Assembly (NCBI RefSeq): GCF_028657905.1
Contig: NZ_CP117782.1
Span: 2,914,001-2,978,000 of the forward strand
Reading direction: 5' to 3'
DNA length: 64,000 nt
Source of the DNA: Burkholderia sp. FERM BP-3421
GTDB taxonomy: Bacteria > Pseudomonadota > Gammaproteobacteria > Burkholderiales > Burkholderiaceae
The position numbers and the translations under genes are program-made. How positions within the stretch are numbered: the first letter of the stretch is position 1; each line of letters begins with the position of its first letter. Below are positions 9,196 through 17,829 of this stretch, piece after piece. The notes under the pieces were generated by a model. That model searched no databases, was not told where the DNA came from, and saw nothing but the letters and a program-made list of their open reading frames with translations.

Positions 9196-9535
9196 ACCTC
9201 ACCCGCGTTCGATTGCCAGGAAGCCGCGACATCGGCTATCGTTGCGATTCGTCACTCACGTCACGCACGATTCACCCTTCGTCTCGATGCAGCCTCTCGC
9301 GCCCGCCTTCGCCGTTTCGCAGCCGCCCTGTCAGGGCTCGCTGCACGCCTGCGCGCGCGCGTCCGCCCCGCCCCCACCTGTCGATCCGCCGCGCGTCGGC
9401 GCACCGCCGCCGCCCGTCGCACTGCACGGCTGAACGCCGCGCGGTCGTCCCTCGTTCCAGTCGTCGCACCGGCGCGCCTTGCGCGCGGCGTCCGCACGCC
9501 TGGTCCTGCCCGTTTCACTCGACAGGTGAACCCTC
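9196..9535. other. Non-coding gap between two transporter genes
   Basis: 340 bp without a supportable gene. The last part contains TTCAC-7nt-GTGAA (9514-9530), which overlaps the weak ribosome-binding region of the next gene and includes GACAGGTGA, also present in the palindrome ahead of the MFS gene at 7884-7892. Otherwise I see nothing in it. Confidence 0.4.
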
Positions 9536-10405
9536 ATGCATTCCGTCAAACACGCGCTGGCCGCATATGGCGCCACCACGCTCTTCGTGCTGCTGTGGAG
9601 CAGCGGTGCGATCTTCGCCGAACTCGGCCTGCGCCATGCGAGCGCCTTCGCGTTCCTGATCGCGCGCTTCGCGCTCGCGTCCCTCGTCCTGCTGCCGCTC
9701 GCGCTCGCGCGCGGCCGCTGGCTCCCCGAACCCGGCGCGCGGCGCCTCGCGATCGCGACCGGGTTCCTGCTGATGGGCGGCTACTCGATCCTGTACCTGC
9801 TCGCGCTCGAACGCGGCCTCGCGCCGGGCGTGCTCGCGACCCTGCTCGGCGTGCAGCCGATCCTCACGCTCGCGCTGCTCGAACGCCGCTGGTCCGGCGC
9901 GCGCCTCGCGGGTCTCGCGCTGGCGCTGGGCGGCCTCGCACTCGTCGTCTATCGCGGTGGCGGGGCGGTACCGCCGTCGGGCATCGCCTGCGCGCTCGGC
10001 GCGCTGCTCGCGATGACCTTCGGCGCGCTGCTGCAAAAGCGCATGAAGGCCGCGCCGATCGACGTGCTGCCGGTGCAGAACGCGATCGGCCTCGGCCTGT
10101 GCCTGGCGTTCGCGCCGTTCAAGCCGCTCGCGTTCGAGGTGAGCTGGGCGTCCGTGGTGCCGCTCGTCTGGCTCGGCATCGTGATCTCGGTGTGCGCGCA
10201 ACATCTGTTCTACCGGTTGATGCAGCGCGGCGATCTCGTCAACGTGACGAGCCTGTTCTATCTGGTGCCGGTCGTGACCACGCTGATGGACGCGCTGTGG
10301 CTCGGCCATCCGCTCGAACCGCTGGTGCTCGCCGGCATGGCGGCGATCCTCGCGGGGCTCGCCCTGGTGTTCCGCAGCGGCTCCCGGGCGGCAGCCCCGG
10401 CATGA
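9536..10405 (+). CDS. DMT-superfamily (EamA) transporter
   Basis: 289 residues with ten hydrophobic segments in two EamA repeats. The opening TTLFVLLWSSGAIFAELGL and the SAFAFLIARFALASLVLL segment are typical of drug/metabolite exporters in the RhaT/EamA group. Repeat 2 starts near residue 145 (GIACALGALLAMTFGALLQK). Likely an inner-membrane exporter of metabolites or amino-acid derivatives; the substrate is unknown. The ATG at 9536 is the only sensible start. No adjacent regulator of the gene is seen. Confidence 0.85.
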   Translation: MHSVKHALAAYGATTLFVLLWSSGAIFAELGLRHASAFAFLIARFALASLVLLPLALARGRWLPEPGARRLAIATGFLLMGGYSILYLLALERGLAPGVLATLLGVQPILTLALLERRWSGARLAGLALALGGLALVVYRGGGAVPPSGIACALGALLAMTFGALLQKRMKAAPIDVLPVQNAIGLGLCLAFAPFKPLAFEVSWASVVPLVWLGIVISVCAQHLFYRLMQRGDLVNVTSLFYLVPVVTTLMDALWLGHPLEPLVLAGMAAILAGLALVFRSGSRAAAPA

Positions 10406-10530
10406 CGCGGTGCGGCATGCGCGGCCCGCGCATGCCGCACCGATGGAAAGCAATACGAAAGAATCGGCCGCCGGCTTGATCTGAGTCGGCTTTTAAGGGT
10501 ACGGATAGCGAAAAAACGCGCGGCGTTTCC

Positions 10531-10536
10531 TATACT
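10531..10536 (+). promoter_or_regulatory. Candidate -10 box for small membrane protein gene
   Basis: TATACT, 54 bp before the start at 10590, in a locally A+T-rich patch. The -35 position shows only a poor match, so this is a candidate. Confidence 0.35.
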
Positions 10537-10589
10537 CGAAGTAACCGTCCTGCGGCACGTGGTCGGGGTGAGATAACAAGGAGACGAGC

Positions 10590-10775
10590 ATGTCGACTTA
10601 CTTCACGATTGGCGACTTCATCCTGCTGATTCCGATGGCGCTCGCCGGCGCGCTGTTCCTGGGCGCCGTGCCCTGTGCGACCGAATTCCGCCACAACGTC
10701 CTGCGCGTGTTCGGCGCGATGCTGGGGGTGATGGTCGCCGTGCTGCTCGTGGAAGGGCTGCCCGCGCTGATCTAG
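10590..10775 (+). CDS. Small two-helix inner-membrane protein (61 aa)
   Basis: 61 residues with two strongly hydrophobic helices: DFILLIPMALAGALFLGAV and MLGVMVAVLLVEGLPALI, joined by a short positively charged loop around FRHNVLR. A strong AAGGAG ribosome-binding site lies 8 nt before the ATG and a TATACT box further upstream, so it is likely a genuinely expressed gene. I do not recognise the family. Possible roles include a membrane-stress or transporter accessory peptide, but nothing here decides that. Confidence 0.65.
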   Translation: MSTYFTIGDFILLIPMALAGALFLGAVPCATEFRHNVLRVFGAMLGVMVAVLLVEGLPALI

Positions 10776-10825
10776 CGGCACGGATCGCCGCGGCGTGCGA
10801 CGTGGCGCACGCGCGGCCCGGTCGA

Positions 10826-11869
10826 TCAGATCGCCTGATCCGTGGATGGCTTCTCCCACAGATTGATGCCGCCCTCGGTCGCATGGCGATCGATCTCCGC
10901 GCGTTCGTCCGCGCTGAACGACAGGTTCTTCAGCGCGGCGACGTTTTCGCGCACCTGTTCCGCACGACTCGCGCCGATCAGCGCCGAGGTCACGCGGCCG
11001 TCGCGCAGCACCCAGGCGAGCGCCATCTGCGCGAGGGTCTGGCCGCGCCGCTCGGCGATCGCGTTGAGCTTGCGCACGTGCTCCAGATTCTCCTCGCTCA
11101 GGTGCGACTCCTTCAACGAGCCGCCGCCCGGCTTGTTGATCCGCGCATCGGCGGGAATCCCCTTCAGGTACTTCGACGTCAGCAGCCCCTGGGCCAGCGG
11201 CGTGAATGCGATGCTGCCCGCGCCGACCGCGTCGAGCGTATCGAGCAGCTCGTGCTCGGCCCAGCGGTTCAGCAGGTTGTAGGCGGGCTGATGGATCAGG
11301 AGCGGCACCTTGTATTCGGCGAGCAGCGTCGCGATCTCGCGGGTCTTGGCCGCCGAGTACGACGAGATGCCGATGTACAGCGCCTTGCCCTGCTGCACCG
11401 CGGTCGCGAGCGCGCTCGCGGTCTCCTCGAGCGGCGTGTGCGCGTCGAAGCGATGCGAGTAGAAGATGTCGACATAGTCGAGCCCCATCCGCTGCAGGCT
11501 CTGGTCGAGACTCGCGAGTATGTACTTGCGCGAGCCGCCGCCGCTGCCGTACGGGCCGGGCCACATGTCCCAGCCGGCCTTCGACGAGATCAGCAGCTCG
11601 TCGCGATACGGCCGGAAATCTTCCTTCAGCAGGCGGCCGAAGTTGGTCTCCGCGCTGCCGTACGGCGGGCCGTAGTTGTTGGCGAGATCGAAGTGCGTGA
11701 TGCCGAGGTCGAACGCGGTGCGCAGGATCTCGCGCTGGGTCGAGATCGGCGTCGTGTCGCCAAAGTTGTGCCACAAGCCGAGCGACAGAGCGGGCAGCTT
11801 GAGCCCTGACTTGCCGCATACGCGGTACTGCATCTCTGCATATCGTTCGGAGGCTGCTTCGTAGGCCAT
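10826..11869 (-). CDS. gpr: Aldo-keto reductase, L-glyceraldehyde-3-phosphate reductase (YghZ/Gpr) family
   Basis: 347 residues, same size as E. coli YghZ (346). The AKR active-site Tyr region DLANNYGPPYGSAE, the Lys region LLISSKAGWDMWPGPYG and GLDYVDIFYSHRFD are all present, with NADPH-binding LIGASRAEQVREN near the C terminus. Members reduce L-glyceraldehyde 3-phosphate and methylglyoxal-like aldehydes and so detoxify them. The N terminus is slightly extended (MAYEAASERYAEMQYRVCGK); the internal Met at MQYRVCGKSGL is an alternative start. The gene is monocistronic. Confidence 0.9.
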   Translation of the reverse strand: MAYEAASERYAEMQYRVCGKSGLKLPALSLGLWHNFGDTTPISTQREILRTAFDLGITHFDLANNYGPPYGSAETNFGRLLKEDFRPYRDELLISSKAGWDMWPGPYGSGGGSRKYILASLDQSLQRMGLDYVDIFYSHRFDAHTPLEETASALATAVQQGKALYIGISSYSAAKTREIATLLAEYKVPLLIHQPAYNLLNRWAEHELLDTLDAVGAGSIAFTPLAQGLLTSKYLKGIPADARINKPGGGSLKESHLSEENLEHVRKLNAIAERRGQTLAQMALAWVLRDGRVTSALIGASRAEQVRENVAALKNLSFSADERAEIDRHATEGGINLWEKPSTDQAI

Positions 11870-12027
11870 GAGAAGTCCCGGTTAAGACGTGTCGAGAAGG
11901 CGGCCGGCGCGATCGCGCCAGACAGGCGGCATGCCGCTGGGCGGCATCCCGGACCGGCTATGTTAGCCAACCCGCCCCGATCGCGCATGCGGCGCGCGCG
12001 AACATGGACGCGATAGCGGCGCTCCCC

Positions 12028-12033
12028 TACACT
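12028..12033 (+). promoter_or_regulatory. Candidate -10 box for DUF3185 gene
   Basis: TACACT at a suitable distance (37 bp) before the ATG at 12070. The -35 is not clear. Confidence 0.3.
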
Positions 12034-12069
12034 GCGACGTCCTGATGGTTCGTTATTGCGAGGATTTTC

Positions 12070-12276
12070 ATGACCCGGGCGATTTCCGTTGCGCTCATCG
12101 TCGGCGGCATCGTGCTGCTGTATTTCGGCGGCCAGTCGTTTCATTCGATCAACGACGACGTCGCGCGCTTCTTCAGCGGCTCGCCGTCGAACAAGACCAT
12201 CATGCTGATCGCGGGCGGCGTGGTCGCCATGCTGGCCGGACTGATCGGCATCGCGATCCCGTCCGGCAAGCGCTGA
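12070..12276 (+). CDS. DUF3185 family small membrane protein (68 aa)
   Basis: 68 residues with two hydrophobic helices: ISVALIVGGIVLLYFGGQSF near the N terminus and MLIAGGVVAMLAGLIGIAI near the C terminus. Between them is the family segment SINDDVARFFSGSPSNKTI. This arrangement matches the DUF3185 family of small membrane proteins, common in proteobacteria and of unknown function. It converges with the dioxygenase gene, 9 bp apart. Confidence 0.75.
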   Translation: MTRAISVALIVGGIVLLYFGGQSFHSINDDVARFFSGSPSNKTIMLIAGGVVAMLAGLIGIAIPSGKR

Positions 12277-12285
12277 GCCGCGCGC

Positions 12286-13056
12286 TCAGAGCGTCACGTC
12301 GGGCGTGGCCGCCGAGCGCGAGCCGGGCACCGGCCGGTTGCTCGCGCCGTGGTAGGTGAACACGAGCGAGAACTTCACGCGGTCCGAGGTGTTCTGGCCG
12401 GCCGAATGCAGCGTGTTGCAGTGGAAGAACACGACGTCGCCCGCCTCGAGCGGCGGGCACACGGCCTGCTCGATCAGCGGGCGATTCGCCGGCAGATCGG
12501 CGCGGAAGAACTTGGCCGCGTCGAAGCTGTCCGCGCCGAACTCGGCCGTGTGCGAGCCCGGCACCAGCCACAGCGCGCCGTTCTCGTGGGTCTCAGCGCC
12601 GAGCGCGAGCCACACCGACACCAGGTCGGGCCGCTCGAACGACCAGTAGCGCGCATCGCGGTGCCAGCCGGTCAGGCTGCCGTACATCGGATGCTTGGTC
12701 ATCATGCAGTTGTGATGCGCGCGCGACAACACCGGCGCCTCGTCGAAATACGCGCGCATCCACGCGCCGATTTCGGGCGCCGTCGCGCGCTGCGCGAACG
12801 CCGCGTCGCGCCCGTACGCATCGAGCAGCCGCCGCACGGTATGGCCGCCCGGCGCGCGCTTCGATTCGGGCGCGCCCGGATAACGCAAATCGGCCTCGAA
12901 TTCGACCGGCTGCGCGGCCTCCCCGAGTTGTCGCTCGGCCAGCGCCTTCAGCGCCGCACACCGCTCGGGGGACACGAGCCCCTTTGCCACGACAAAACCG
13001 TGCTCGCGCACCGCCTGCACCTGCGCGTGAATCGACTCCGACTGCAACCAAGACAT
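12286..13056 (-). CDS. Phytanoyl-CoA dioxygenase (PhyH) family Fe(II)/2-oxoglutarate oxygenase
   Basis: 256 residues. The double-stranded beta-helix Fe(II) facial triad is visible as the H-x-D pair in LTGWHRDARYWSF and the distal His in VVFFHCNTLHSAGQNTS. The 2-oxoglutarate-binding Arg is probably in SDRVKFSLVFTYHG or the following RPVPGSR segment. Members hydroxylate small molecules or secondary metabolites, so the substrate is open. No biosynthetic cluster flanks it. Start chosen at the ATG giving MSWLQSESIHAQ. Two direct TGTGAAC repeats lie in its promoter region. Confidence 0.85.
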   Translation of the reverse strand: MSWLQSESIHAQVQAVREHGFVVAKGLVSPERCAALKALAERQLGEAAQPVEFEADLRYPGAPESKRAPGGHTVRRLLDAYGRDAAFAQRATAPEIGAWMRAYFDEAPVLSRAHHNCMMTKHPMYGSLTGWHRDARYWSFERPDLVSVWLALGAETHENGALWLVPGSHTAEFGADSFDAAKFFRADLPANRPLIEQAVCPPLEAGDVVFFHCNTLHSAGQNTSDRVKFSLVFTYHGASNRPVPGSRSAATPDVTL

Positions 13057-13077
13057 GGGACGCTCGATGTATTTGTA

Positions 13078-13109
13078 TGTGAACGATTCGATTGTAAAAC
13101 GGTGTGAAC
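13078..13109 (-). promoter_or_regulatory. Candidate promoter/operator of PhyH-family gene
   Basis: On the minus strand a TACAAT -10-like box (13091-13096) is bracketed by two identical 7-bp direct repeats, TGTGAAC on the plus strand at 13078-13084 and 13103-13109, 25 bp start to start. The arrangement suggests binding by a regulator, which is unidentified. Confidence 0.35.
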
Positions 13110-13411
13110 CAGTACGCGCACCACCAATACTGGCTGCATGGAATTGAGTGCCGGTACGGATTGATGTAACGCAAGGGAACTGCGCGACGCCGCCCGGCCA
13201 CTAAGCTCGAAGCAGGCGCGCAGGTCCGCCGTCCGCCGCGGGTTTGCGCGACTTCTCGGCGTCATGAATCGCCTGTAGTCTCGGCGAGCCTGTCAGTTCT
13301 TGCGGGCGCGGGATAGCGCGCCTTTCGGTAAGATTTTCGCCAGGCGCCCACCGGGCCTTTGATCCGCACGTCCGTCCCGGACGTCATCCATTCGAGCGAA
13401 GCACTGTACTC
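13110..13411. other. Non-coding gap upstream of Arg-rich hypothetical gene
   Basis: About 300 bp between the PhyH promoter region and the Arg-rich small gene. I see no convincing gene, repeat or structured RNA. Confidence 0.3.
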
Positions 13412-13768
13412 ATGTCTGTCCGCCTTACTTCCCGTCTCGGCCGCGTTGCCCGGACCGCCCTGCCCGCCGCACCGCGCCGCATCGTGCGGGCGCTGCGCCA
13501 CCACAGCGCCCGCGCGCGGGCCCTCGCCGAACGTGCGCAGCAACCGCTGCGCTTCACCGGCATCCGCGGCTGGCTGCAGGCGCTCGTGGCGATCATGAGC
13601 GCGCACGCGGCGGCGCGTCGCGGCGCGCTGCGTTCACTGCTGCAAAAACCCTCGTCGCTGCGCGAACTCGCCGCGCGGCGCGCCGCCCCGCGCCGCCGCG
13701 TCAATCGGCCGCGCCGGCTCGCGGCCAGCACCGCCGGCTGGTTCGGCTTCGGTTTCGGCGCACGCTGA
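13412..13768 (+). CDS. Arg/Ala-rich hypothetical protein (118 aa)
   Basis: 118 residues, extremely basic: Arg makes up roughly a quarter. It begins MSVRLTSRLGRVARTALPAA and ends with a hydrophobic patch STAGWFGFGFGAR. It has no recognisable domain; in composition it could be nucleic-acid-binding. A bidirectional terminator follows its stop, which supports a real transcript ending here. However, Arg/Ala-rich frames arise easily by chance in DNA of this GC content, and no good ribosome-binding site is visible. Treat as tentative. Confidence 0.4.
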   Translation: MSVRLTSRLGRVARTALPAAPRRIVRALRHHSARARALAERAQQPLRFTGIRGWLQALVAIMSAHAAARRGALRSLLQKPSSLRELAARRAAPRRRVNRPRRLAASTAGWFGFGFGAR

Positions 13769-13794
13769 TCCCCCGGCCGCCCGCGCGACGCCCA

Positions 13795-13824
13795 TAAAAA
13801 AACCCCGGCAATGCCGGGGTTTTT
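13795..13824. terminator. Bidirectional rho-independent terminator (metK / 13412 gene)
   Basis: Stem AACCCCGGCA...TGCCGGGGTT with a tiny loop, flanked by an A-run (13796-13802) on one side and a T-run (13820-13824) on the other, so it can stop transcription on both strands. It lies 23 bp past the metK stop. Confidence 0.85.
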
Positions 13825-13847
13825 CATTCGACGGGGATGCCGCGCGT

Positions 13848-15035
<1,188 letters not shown>

Positions 15036-15100
15036 GGTATCAGGCTCCTGTTGTGGTTACGGTGCGTTCACGTAGCCAGCTTCTTGAGGCCTGAAGTGGC

Positions 15101-15185
15101 GACGCTTTAGCGGATTTCCTGCCCGATAGCGCTGGTGGCGCCCATCGGCTTCGCCCCGCAAGTTGTCAGTTAACTCGGCGAAGCC
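15101..15185 (-). ncRNA. SAM-II-like riboswitch candidate, metK leader
   Basis: Read on the minus strand. P1 is a perfect 9-bp stem, GGCTTCGCC (15185-15177) with GGCGAAGCC (15155-15147). Its loop begins GAGTTAAC and ends TTGCGG, matching the SAM-II loop pattern GA.TTAAC...TTGC. Downstream comes an inserted small hairpin (GCGC-CACCA-GCGC within 15128-15142) and then the conserved strand AAATCCGCTAAAG near 15116-15104. The same layout occurs before metX. It lies between a TATAAT box and the metK start. Assigned by eye from the known SAM-II consensus; a covariance-model search was not possible. The inserted hairpin makes it a long-loop variant if real. Confidence 0.65.
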
Positions 15186-15188
15186 CTT

Positions 15189-15194
15189 ATTATA
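15189..15194 (-). promoter_or_regulatory. metK promoter -10 box
   Basis: A perfect TATAAT on the minus strand, placing transcription start around 15182-15185, exactly where the riboswitch P1 stem begins. The -35 is weak. Confidence 0.55.
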
Positions 15195-15296
15195 ACGGCT
15201 TTCTCGAAATGTAGCAGGCCACCCCGTGCCGTCCGAATTGCTGTTTTATTCCCCCGTCCGCACCGCGCCGGCCCGCCGGCCCGCCGGAGGCGACGC

Positions 15297-16181
15297 ATGC
15301 TAGGCCGACTCGGCACGCAACTCGCCCTCGGCTTCCTGAAGCTGCTCGCCCAGCTGCCGTACGGCCTCGTGGCGCGGCTCGGCGACGGCCTCGGCTGGCT
15401 GCTCTACCAGATCCCGAGCCGCCGCAAGCGCATTGTCCATACCAATCTGAAGCTGTGCTTCCCGGAATGGAGCGACGCGCGCCGCGAGACGGTCGCGGGC
15501 CAGCACTTCCGGCACGCGATCCGCAGCTACGTCGAGCGCAGCATCCAGTGGTTCGGCTCGGCGAAGAAGCTCGAGAAGCTGATCGAGGTCGACAGCGCGG
15601 TCGACCTGACCGATCCCGACCTGCCGCCGACGCTGTTCCTCGGCCTGCATTTCGTCGGCATCGAGGCCGGCTCGATCTTCCTCAACTACGCGCTGCGGCG
15701 GCGCTGCGGCTCGCTGTACCAGCCGTTCTCGAATCCGACGCTCGAGGCGGCCGCGAAGGCCGCGCGCGGGCGCTTCGACGCCGAGATGGTCGGCCGCGCC
15801 GACAGCGCCCGGGTGGTGCTGCGCTGGCTGCGCGACCGCAAGCCCGTGATGCTCGGCGCCGACATGGACTACGGCCTGCGCAATTCCACCTTCGTGCCGT
15901 TCTTCGGCGTGCCCGCGTGCACGCTGACCGCGGTCGGCCGGCTCGCGAAGACGGGCCGCGCCCAGGTGGTGCCGTTCATCGGCGAGGTGCTGCCGAACTA
16001 CAAGGGCTACCGGCTCAAGGTGTTCAGGCCCTGGAACGACTACCCGACCGGCGACGACGACCTCGACGCGCGCCGCATGAACGCGTTCCTCGAGGAGCAG
16101 ATCCCGCTGCTGCCCGAGCAGTACTACTGGGTGCACAAGCGTTTCAAGACCCGTCCGCCCGGCGAACCCGGCTTCTACTGA
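15297..16181 (+). CDS. lpxL: Lipid A biosynthesis lauroyl/myristoyl acyltransferase (LpxL/HtrB family)
   Basis: 294 residues. Transfers a secondary fatty acyl chain onto the Kdo-lipid A precursor at the inner membrane. The family HX4(D/E) catalytic motif appears as HFVGIE in TLFLGLHFVGIEAG, and the N terminus has a hydrophobic membrane-contacting helix (LALGFLKLLAQLPYGLVARL). Later the RKPVMLGADMDYGLRNSTFV segment matches the family. Whether it is LpxL or its paralog LpxM cannot be told by eye. It leads a plus-strand run with dapF, 30 bp upstream of that gene. Confidence 0.9.
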   Translation: MLGRLGTQLALGFLKLLAQLPYGLVARLGDGLGWLLYQIPSRRKRIVHTNLKLCFPEWSDARRETVAGQHFRHAIRSYVERSIQWFGSAKKLEKLIEVDSAVDLTDPDLPPTLFLGLHFVGIEAGSIFLNYALRRRCGSLYQPFSNPTLEAAAKAARGRFDAEMVGRADSARVVLRWLRDRKPVMLGADMDYGLRNSTFVPFFGVPACTLTAVGRLAKTGRAQVVPFIGEVLPNYKGYRLKVFRPWNDYPTGDDDLDARRMNAFLEEQIPLLPEQYYWVHKRFKTRPPGEPGFY

Positions 16182-16211
16182 GCGGCTCCGCCGCAGCTTA
16201 CAATAGCGCCC

Positions 16212-17069
16212 ATGAAACTCTCGTTCACCAAGATGCACGGCGTCGGCAACGACTTCATCGTGCTCGACGGCTATCGCCACGACCTCGCGCTCAGCGCCGA
16301 GCAGGTGCGCGCGCTCGCCGACCGCCATTTCGGCATCGGCGCCGACCAACTGCTGCTCGTCGAGAAGCCGACGGTCGACGGCGTGGACTTCCGCTACCGG
16401 ATCTTCAATTGCGACGGCGGCGAGGTCGAGCACTGCGGCAACGGCGCGCGCTGCTTCGTCAAGTTCGTGCGCGACCAGGGCCTCACCGACAAGCGCAGCG
16501 TGCGCGTCGAGGTGAAGCACGGCATCATCACGCTGACCATGCAGGACAACGGCGAGGTCGTCGTCGACATGGGCGCGCCCGGCTTCGATCCGGTCCGCGT
16601 GCCGTTCGACGCGCAGGGCCTCGACGGCCGCCGCGAAGGCGCGGACACGCTGTGGCCGCTCGAGGTCGACGGCGCGACGCGCTGGATCTCGGCGGTGACG
16701 ATGGGCAACCCGCACGCCGTGCAGGTGGTCGACGACGTCGACGCCTACCCGGTGCTGGCCGAGGGCCCGCTGATCGAGCACCATCCGCGCTTTCCGCGCC
16801 GCGTGAACGCCGGCTTCATGCAGATCGTGTCGCGCCGCGAAGTGAAGCTGCGCGTCTACGAGCGCGGCGCGGGCGAGACGCTCGCCTGCGGCACGGGCGC
16901 GTGCGCGGCGGTCGCGGCCGGCGTGAGGCGCGGGCTGCTCGAGGCGCCCGTCACCGTGCATACCCGCGGCGGCCCGCTGACGATCACCTGGGACGGAACC
17001 GCCGCGCCGCTGTGGATGGCCGGCCCGGCCACGACCGTGTTCGAAGGCATGATCGACCTGCCCGCCTGA
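16212..17069 (+). CDS. dapF: Diaminopimelate epimerase DapF
   Basis: 285 residues. Interconverts LL- and meso-diaminopimelate for lysine and peptidoglycan synthesis. The two catalytic cysteines are near residue 75 (EVEHCGNGARC) and near 226 (GETLACGTGACAAVA). The N terminus KLSFTKMHGVGNDFIVLDG is diagnostic. It sits between lpxL and a DUF484 gene, the usual dapF-DUF484-xerC order in beta- and gammaproteobacteria. Confidence 0.97.
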   Translation: MKLSFTKMHGVGNDFIVLDGYRHDLALSAEQVRALADRHFGIGADQLLLVEKPTVDGVDFRYRIFNCDGGEVEHCGNGARCFVKFVRDQGLTDKRSVRVEVKHGIITLTMQDNGEVVVDMGAPGFDPVRVPFDAQGLDGRREGADTLWPLEVDGATRWISAVTMGNPHAVQVVDDVDAYPVLAEGPLIEHHPRFPRRVNAGFMQIVSRREVKLRVYERGAGETLACGTGACAAVAAGVRRGLLEAPVTVHTRGGPLTITWDGTAAPLWMAGPATTVFEGMIDLPA

Positions 17070-17096
17070 CCCCTTATTCGCCCCCGATACAGCGCC

Positions 17097-17816
17097 ATGA
17101 ACGATCGCGAAGTCGCCGACTACCTGCTCGCCAACCCCGAGTTCTTCTCCCGGCACGCGGAGCTGCTCGCCACCATCCGTCTCGCGAATCCGCACGGCAA
17201 GGCGGCCATCTCGCTGCAGGAGCGCCAGATGGAGATGCTGCGCGACAAGAACAAGCATCTCGAACGGCGCCTCGCCGAACTGCTGCGCTACGGCCACGAG
17301 AACGACGGGCTGGCCGAGAAGTACGGCCGCTGGACCGCCCGCGTGATCGCCGAGCGCGATCCGTACGCCCTGCCGCGCGCGATCGCCGACGGCCTGGCCG
17401 AAGTGTTCGACGTGCCGCAGACCGCGCTGCGTCTGTGGGACGTCGCCGACACCTACGCGCAGGCCGAGTTCGCGCGCAACGTCGGCGAGGAGCTGCGGCT
17501 GTTCGCGAACAGCCTCGCGACGCCCTACTGCGGCGCGAACACCGGCTTCGAGGCCGCGCACTGGCTCGCGCCGGGCGCGGCGACGGCGGCCGCGGACGGC
17601 GACGCCGCGGCGGGCGCGGCCGAATCGGGCGCCGCGGCGTCGGTTGCGCTGATCGCGCTGCGTGCGCCGCAGGCTGACGCCGACGCGAACGCGTTCGGCC
17701 TGCTCGTGCTCGGCTCGCCGGACGCGCGCCGCTTCCACGACGGTATGGGCACCGACTTCCTGACCCAGATCGGCACGCTCGCGAGCGCCGCGCTCACGCG
17801 CCTGCTGCCGCACTGA
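17097..17816 (+). CDS. DUF484 family protein (GAF-like)
   Basis: 239 residues. The N terminus MNDREVADYLLANPEFFSRH and the IRLANPHGKAAISLQERQMEMLRDKN helix define the DUF484 family, a conserved gene between dapF and xerC with a GAF-like fold and no firm role. Near residues 155-185 there is an Ala-rich insertion (about 20 residues, AAADGDAAAGAAESGAAAS) that interrupts the GAF-like part and looks lineage-specific. It starts 27 bp after dapF and ends 13 bp before xerC, so an operon is likely. Confidence 0.9.
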   Translation: MNDREVADYLLANPEFFSRHAELLATIRLANPHGKAAISLQERQMEMLRDKNKHLERRLAELLRYGHENDGLAEKYGRWTARVIAERDPYALPRAIADGLAEVFDVPQTALRLWDVADTYAQAEFARNVGEELRLFANSLATPYCGANTGFEAAHWLAPGAATAAADGDAAAGAAESGAAASVALIALRAPQADADANAFGLLVLGSPDARRFHDGMGTDFLTQIGTLASAALTRLLPH

Positions 17817-17829
17817 ATCGGCCCGCGCG

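Noticed and set aside
9242..9433. 63-codon frame in the gap between the two transporters
   Set aside because: Pro/Ala/Cys-rich, no ribosome-binding site, no recognisable feature.
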